Source: Acidobacteriota bacterium (GTDB taxonomy: Bacteria; Acidobacteriota; Terriglobia; Terriglobales; Acidobacteriaceae). Taken from it: a DNA stretch of 34,792 bases. Numbering within the stretch: position 1 is the first letter of the stretch; the number at the start of each line of letters is the position of its first letter. The stretch covers positions 1 through 34,792 of the forward strand of contig QHZY01000085.1 of the NCBI GenBank assembly GCA_003224855.1. The letters run 5' to 3'. Shown here in pieces: positions 31,568-34,792 of the stretch. The position numbers and the translations under genes were made by a program. The notes below the pieces were generated by a model. It had not been told where the DNA came from, did not search any database, and saw only the letters and a program-made list of their open reading frames with translations.

Positions 31568-34144
31568 TCAGGCCACCGCTGCGCTGGCGAATTGCGCAGC
31601 CACCGGCACAAATTTACCGGGTCCCTGCGCCAATGCCATATCCAGCGCCAGTTCTGCCCGATTGATTACTTCCGTGACAACATCCGCAGAATCGAATTGT
31701 TGCCGCACCACAGCTTCGGCAATCCCGGCCGAGAACACAAAAGCTTCTCCATCACCAATGGTTAGCTCCGCACAAACTTTGCGCAGCTTTTCTAATGCAA
31801 GCCCTGCTTCTCTTTCTGCCGTTTCCCCCAGAATCAGCGCGATGCTGTTGATCTCATACCGGAAAGCCAGATCATTCTGCCGGATGTTGGCGGCAAAAAT
31901 CTGGCCTACGCGTTGCATGGCCTCTTCCAGGCGGTTCTCTCCATGTTCTTTCAACAGCGACGCCGCTCGGCTGAACTGTACCAGCACCACCGTTAAAGGC
32001 GTGCTCTGCTGAATCGCGCGCTTGGTTTCTGCCATCAGCAGATCGAGATAAGACGCCCGTTTCAACAATCCCGATTGTTCATCGGTCACCGACAAGCTCT
32101 TTACCAGCCGTCGCAATCCCGCATTGTTCAGCGCAATCACGATCTGGTCGCACAGGGTCTTCAGCACCACTACATCATTCGAATGCCAGCCGCGCGGCGT
32201 GTCCTGGGTAAGAATCAGAACCCCCAGGTGGTCTACTCCGTCGCTGAGCGGAATCGCCAGCAGCGAAGCAATCCCCAGCTGCGCAAGAATCTCGCGCACC
32301 GGCTGCAGTTCCGCGGTCGCTCCCGCATCGCTGCTCATCAGGCTGCCTCGCGCCACGGCTTCATCCTGAACGGTTGCGACCAGGCGTGCCAGCGCCGTCC
32401 CCTCTCCCTTTTTCAGGCCTTCGCTGCAATATTCCTTGACGGCGCTGGGCAGCAGGCCGGGTTTGCGCATTGCGACGATGCAGCGGTTTACATTCCACTG
32501 CGCGCCAATCTCCTGCACCGTACTTGTCATCACGGCGTCCGCGTTGCTCTGCCGGTAAAGCTTGCGGGTAATCTCCGCCACCCGGGCGAAGCTGCTTACG
32601 TCGCTTTCCGGTACTCCCACCGGAGCTCGCGGCGCTGCAGCAGCCTGCAGCGACAGCTTGGCAGTTGCTGCCGCGGTTGGCGCGGGCGTCGAATCCATAT
32701 AGCGAGGCGTCATGCCTGCCGAGTGATAGAGCTGCAGCAGAGCGTCGTTCCTCTCTTCTTCGTGAGGAAACAGTTCCTGAATTCTTTGCAGCCGCTCGAT
32801 CGCCTTAGACTTCATCCCATACTGCACCAGAATTTCCGCCTGCAACATCAGGTCTTGCAGCGTGCCCGTTCCCAGCGGTGCGTTCTCTGTTTTGGTCTGC
32901 TCTGTTTCCTTTTTTCCTACGCTGGTGAACCGCGAAGCAATCACTTTGAATCGGTTGTCATCAATCTTGCCCCGCAGCAGTTCCAGCCTCTTCTGATGTC
33001 CGGGCTCGTAAGAATCGACATCCGCAGCCCGGTCCAGGCACTCTGCCGCCTTGGCAAAATTTCCCATACTGCAATGCAAATCGAACAATTTGAGCAGTGT
33101 CTGGGAATAATCGTTTTCGCGGTTTGACGCGTTAAACAACTCGCTCAGAAACTCAAGCATTTCGGTCGAAGCCCGATGCTTCGACGACAATTCCTGCATC
33201 ATCGCGACAAATGCTCTCCGGTCGCCGCGGCCCCGCTGGTACTGGTCCAATTTACGTGCCAGGGCTACCGCCTCTGCATCCTGCTGAGCGTCGATCAGCG
33301 CGCCCATCAGCTGAATTACATCCTGCAAGCGCGAAGGATTCTGCTCGAACAACTGCCACACCAGCGGGGCTGCTTCCGCGAAGCGGCTTGCCGCCAGCAA
33401 CGCCTTTGCATAGGTCTCGCGAATGTCTGCACCGGCATTGCCCGCCCGGACCAGCGCCTCCAGGACAAAAATTACTGCTCCCACCTGTCCCTGGGAGAGC
33501 AGCGCCTTGCTATATCCCAGAACGATCGCCGGATCATTGGGATCTTCTCCGTAGGCCCGCTCATACCAGGAACTGGGATCGCCGCCGCTGGCGGCCGTCA
33601 TCTCCGCCATTTTTAGAAATGATCCGGCGGCCGTCTTGTGGTCTTCGAGCTCTGCCGCCTGCTCGGCCAGCCGTCGCAGATTCTTTTCGAGTGGCTCCAG
33701 CGCAACCATGCGCTTGAGCACCGCCAGCACCTCCTGACGTCGTCCTTGCTTCGCCAGGTCTTCCAGCGAGCTCTCGTAGGTTTCCAGGGCCAGCTTGCGG
33801 TTTGAGGTCTCAAGAATCTGCCCGAATCGCACCTTCTGAGCGCTGCTGGGATTCGAATAGCGTGTCAGCTTCTTATACGTGAGGCTGGCTCGGGTGTTAT
33901 CTCCGGCATCGACCTGCCGCTCGAACAACTCGCTTAGCAGCTTGACCGCTTCCGGCGTGCGCTGCAGCGAAAGATAAAGCTCCGCTGCCATCTGGCGCGC
34001 GCTGTCGTTCTGCGGATCCGCATCCAGCACCTGTTGGTATTCCTCCAGCGCATCGGCGGTTTTGCCTTTCTGCAGCAGCTTTTCCGCCCGCTCCACACGC
34101 TTGGCAATTTCGGCTCGATCCAATCGTTTGGTCGTCTCAGGCAT
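31568..34144 (-). CDS. TPR - GAF - degenerate GGDEF protein, 858 aa
   Basis: The first 480 residues are helical repeats of TPR type (RVERAEKLLQKGKTADALEEYQQVLDADP and later units). After an Ala/Pro-rich linker a GAF sensor domain runs from about 520 to 675 (SFARVAEITRKLYRQSNADAV to VLKTLCDQIVIALNNAGL). Residues of about 685-840 align with a GGDEF fold (SVTDEQSGLLKRASYLDLLM, VLVQFSRAASLLKEHGE), but where GGDEF should be there is YEINSI (763-768), so cyclic-di-GMP synthesis is not expected. It may be a receptor or scaffold protein. No transmembrane helix is seen. The start at ATG 34144 gives MPETTKRLDRAEIAKRV; a TTG at 34174 is also possible. It lacks a good ribosome-binding site. Confidence 0.85.
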   Translation of the reverse strand: MPETTKRLDRAEIAKRVERAEKLLQKGKTADALEEYQQVLDADPQNDSARQMAAELYLSLQRTPEAVKLLSELFERQVDAGDNTRASLTYKKLTRYSNPSSAQKVRFGQILETSNRKLALETYESSLEDLAKQGRRQEVLAVLKRMVALEPLEKNLRRLAEQAAELEDHKTAAGSFLKMAEMTAASGGDPSSWYERAYGEDPNDPAIVLGYSKALLSQGQVGAVIFVLEALVRAGNAGADIRETYAKALLAASRFAEAAPLVWQLFEQNPSRLQDVIQLMGALIDAQQDAEAVALARKLDQYQRGRGDRRAFVAMMQELSSKHRASTEMLEFLSELFNASNRENDYSQTLLKLFDLHCSMGNFAKAAECLDRAADVDSYEPGHQKRLELLRGKIDDNRFKVIASRFTSVGKKETEQTKTENAPLGTGTLQDLMLQAEILVQYGMKSKAIERLQRIQELFPHEEERNDALLQLYHSAGMTPRYMDSTPAPTAAATAKLSLQAAAAPRAPVGVPESDVSSFARVAEITRKLYRQSNADAVMTSTVQEIGAQWNVNRCIVAMRKPGLLPSAVKEYCSEGLKKGEGTALARLVATVQDEAVARGSLMSSDAGATAELQPVREILAQLGIASLLAIPLSDGVDHLGVLILTQDTPRGWHSNDVVVLKTLCDQIVIALNNAGLRRLVKSLSVTDEQSGLLKRASYLDLLMAETKRAIQQSTPLTVVLVQFSRAASLLKEHGENRLEEAMQRVGQIFAANIRQNDLAFRYEINSIALILGETAEREAGLALEKLRKVCAELTIGDGEAFVFSAGIAEAVVRQQFDSADVVTEVINRAELALDMALAQGPGKFVPVAAQFASAAVA

Positions 34145-34267
34145 GAGGAAAGGAGGGTATGCGGAGTAACCCAACAGAAATTCTAGGTGCCTGATTCCTC
34201 AGCGGCAATCAAGTACCTCGACCTCAGGTTACGAAGGTCACCCGCCGGTAGTGGGCTGTTTTGAACT

Positions 34268-34564
34268 TTAGATAAGATTTCTGCTCTGTGCTGCCTGACG
34301 CGATTGCTGCTTGGCTTTAACTATGGCGAGCAGCGCCTCGTACCGGATGGAGTCAATTCTCGTCTCAAACAGCATGTGCTCCATGATTTGAACGCTTAAG
34401 CCGTTCGGGCCTGGCTGTTGAGAGATATTAATCGGACGACGCTTGTCCTTTTTATCTTTCGGAACAAGTGAGCAAACGTCTTCATCTTTAAAGTGCACTT
34501 CATAGCCAGACAGAAGTAGAACCTCTTCCATCGTTAGAGGAGACTCTGACTTCATGCTAGGCAT
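34268..34564 (-). CDS. Unknown 98-aa protein
   Basis: I do not recognise this protein. It is acidic at the N-terminus (ESPLTMEEVLLLSGYEVHFKDEDV), has a basic middle (PKDKKDKRRPINI), then a helical C-terminus (IMEHMLFETRIDSIRYEALLAIVKAKQQ). Composition looks like a real soluble protein rather than a shadow frame. It starts 12 bases after the stop of the 50-residue peptide gene upstream on the same strand, so the two probably form a unit. A second ATG at 34555 is possible, and neither has a strong ribosome-binding site. No function is assigned. Confidence 0.55.
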   Translation of the reverse strand: MPSMKSESPLTMEEVLLLSGYEVHFKDEDVCSLVPKDKKDKRRPINISQQPGPNGLSVQIMEHMLFETRIDSIRYEALLAIVKAKQQSRQAAQSRNLI

Positions 34565-34576
34565 CTTTGTTGAGTT

Positions 34577-34729
34577 TTAGCCGATTGCGTGTGCGTGGGT
34601 CATGACGGCCACCGACAATGGCACTGTAACGTCAACCGAGTGGGACTGGTTGTATTCGCGAATGGAGACGAACTGCGAATCCCCGCTTCCCGCTGCTGCT
34701 CTCAATTCTTTGTCGGACATTTCTTTCAT
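34577..34729 (-). CDS. 50-aa peptide with a double-glycine-like leader
   Basis: A very short gene starting at ATG 34729, with GAGGG five bases upstream. The peptide begins MKEMSDKELRAAAGSGDSQ, which resembles the double-glycine leaders of secreted bacterial peptides (pattern L/M-S-x-x-E-L-x-x-x-x-G-G/S), with the GS standing where cleavage would occur. The remainder (about 35 residues) is rich in Ser, Val and His, has no Cys, and ends HAHAIG. An export peptidase or modification enzyme is not visible in the window, although the upstream side is cut off at 34792. It may be a small secreted or modified peptide, or simply a small protein of unknown role. Confidence 0.45.
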   Translation of the reverse strand: MKEMSDKELRAAAGSGDSQFVSIREYNQSHSVDVTVPLSVAVMTHAHAIG

Positions 34730-34792
34730 GCTGCCCTCACGCATTACATCGCCGAGGATGCCCCTATCTGCACAAGCCAATATGAATCGTAG

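Noticed and set aside
32075-33127. 350-codon open frame on the plus strand, antisense to the TPR-GAF gene
   Set aside because: Its translation is His/Arg/Gln-rich with no motif and lies wholly opposite a clear TPR coding region; a product of GC-rich codon bias.
34268-34564. HicA-type toxin reading of the 98-residue protein
   Set aside because: The conserved His and the Gly-Ser-His context of HicA are absent, so the resemblance was too weak to report as a call.
1-34792. CRISPR array, tRNA or rRNA genes, insertion sequence or prophage
   Set aside because: No regularly spaced repeats, cloverleaf-like stretches, rRNA-like blocks, transposase or integrase motifs were seen on either strand.

Overview
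The window looks like a chromosomal segment of a soil-type Acidobacteriota (Terriglobia-like). I infer this from gene content, not from any database search. The signs are a roughly 1,225-residue Oar-like TonB-dependent receptor with an N-terminal carboxypeptidase-regulatory domain, a Ser/Thr kinase fused to an NB-ARC-like ATPase and TPRs, a SWIB-domain protein, a TPR-GAF-degenerate GGDEF protein, and short GC-rich intergenic palindromes of a kind I associate with this phylum. I see no rRNA, tRNA, CRISPR array, transposase or phage module.

Layout. 1-2,090: the tail of a YtcJ-like amidohydrolase, a SWIB protein, a DinB-fold protein, and a NuoB gene followed by a Rieske protein. 2,090-2,553: no convincing gene. 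2,554-7,836: a DUF4242 protein, a 981-residue kinase-ATPase-TPR protein, an OsmC-like protein and a GT39-like membrane glycosyltransferase. 8,020-16,694 (minus strand): a tight six-gene catabolic operon with three class-III aminotransferases, a methylmalonate/malonate-semialdehyde dehydrogenase, a betaine-aldehyde-type dehydrogenase and an APC permease. 16,780-20,457 (minus): the TonB-dependent receptor. 20,628-26,796 (plus, divergent): a MerR-XRE-cupin regulator, an exported amidohydrolase and a polyamine-type ABC importer (potD remnant, potA, potB, potC). 26,834-29,209: typA/bipA (broken), a zinc-ribbon protein and an RRM protein. 29,296-31,448 (minus): 3-hydroxybutyryl-CoA dehydrogenase and thiolase. 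31,568-34,729 (minus): the TPR-GAF-GGDEF-like protein and a small two-gene unit encoding a 98-residue unknown and a 50-residue leader-like peptide.

The centre of interest, 8,020-26,796, reads as one divergently organised amine island. My model is that a TonB receptor takes a large or bound substrate across the outer membrane, an exported amidohydrolase may free an amine, a Pot-type ABC importer and an APC permease bring it into the cell, and the transaminases and dehydrogenases convert amines, aminoaldehydes and omega-amino acids (for example putrescine, GABA, beta-alanine) to central intermediates. The 170-bp divergent intergenic region carries a good sigma-70-like promoter and four separate palindromes, beside a regulator that has two different DNA-binding domains plus a cupin sensor.

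Two genes about 5 kb apart, the binding-protein gene of the ABC importer and typA, each appear to lack about 60-70 internal codons with a frame change at the junction. A third, in-frame loss of similar size is possible in the kinase TPR region. These are either real decay or a systematic assembly problem, and should be settled before any biological reading.
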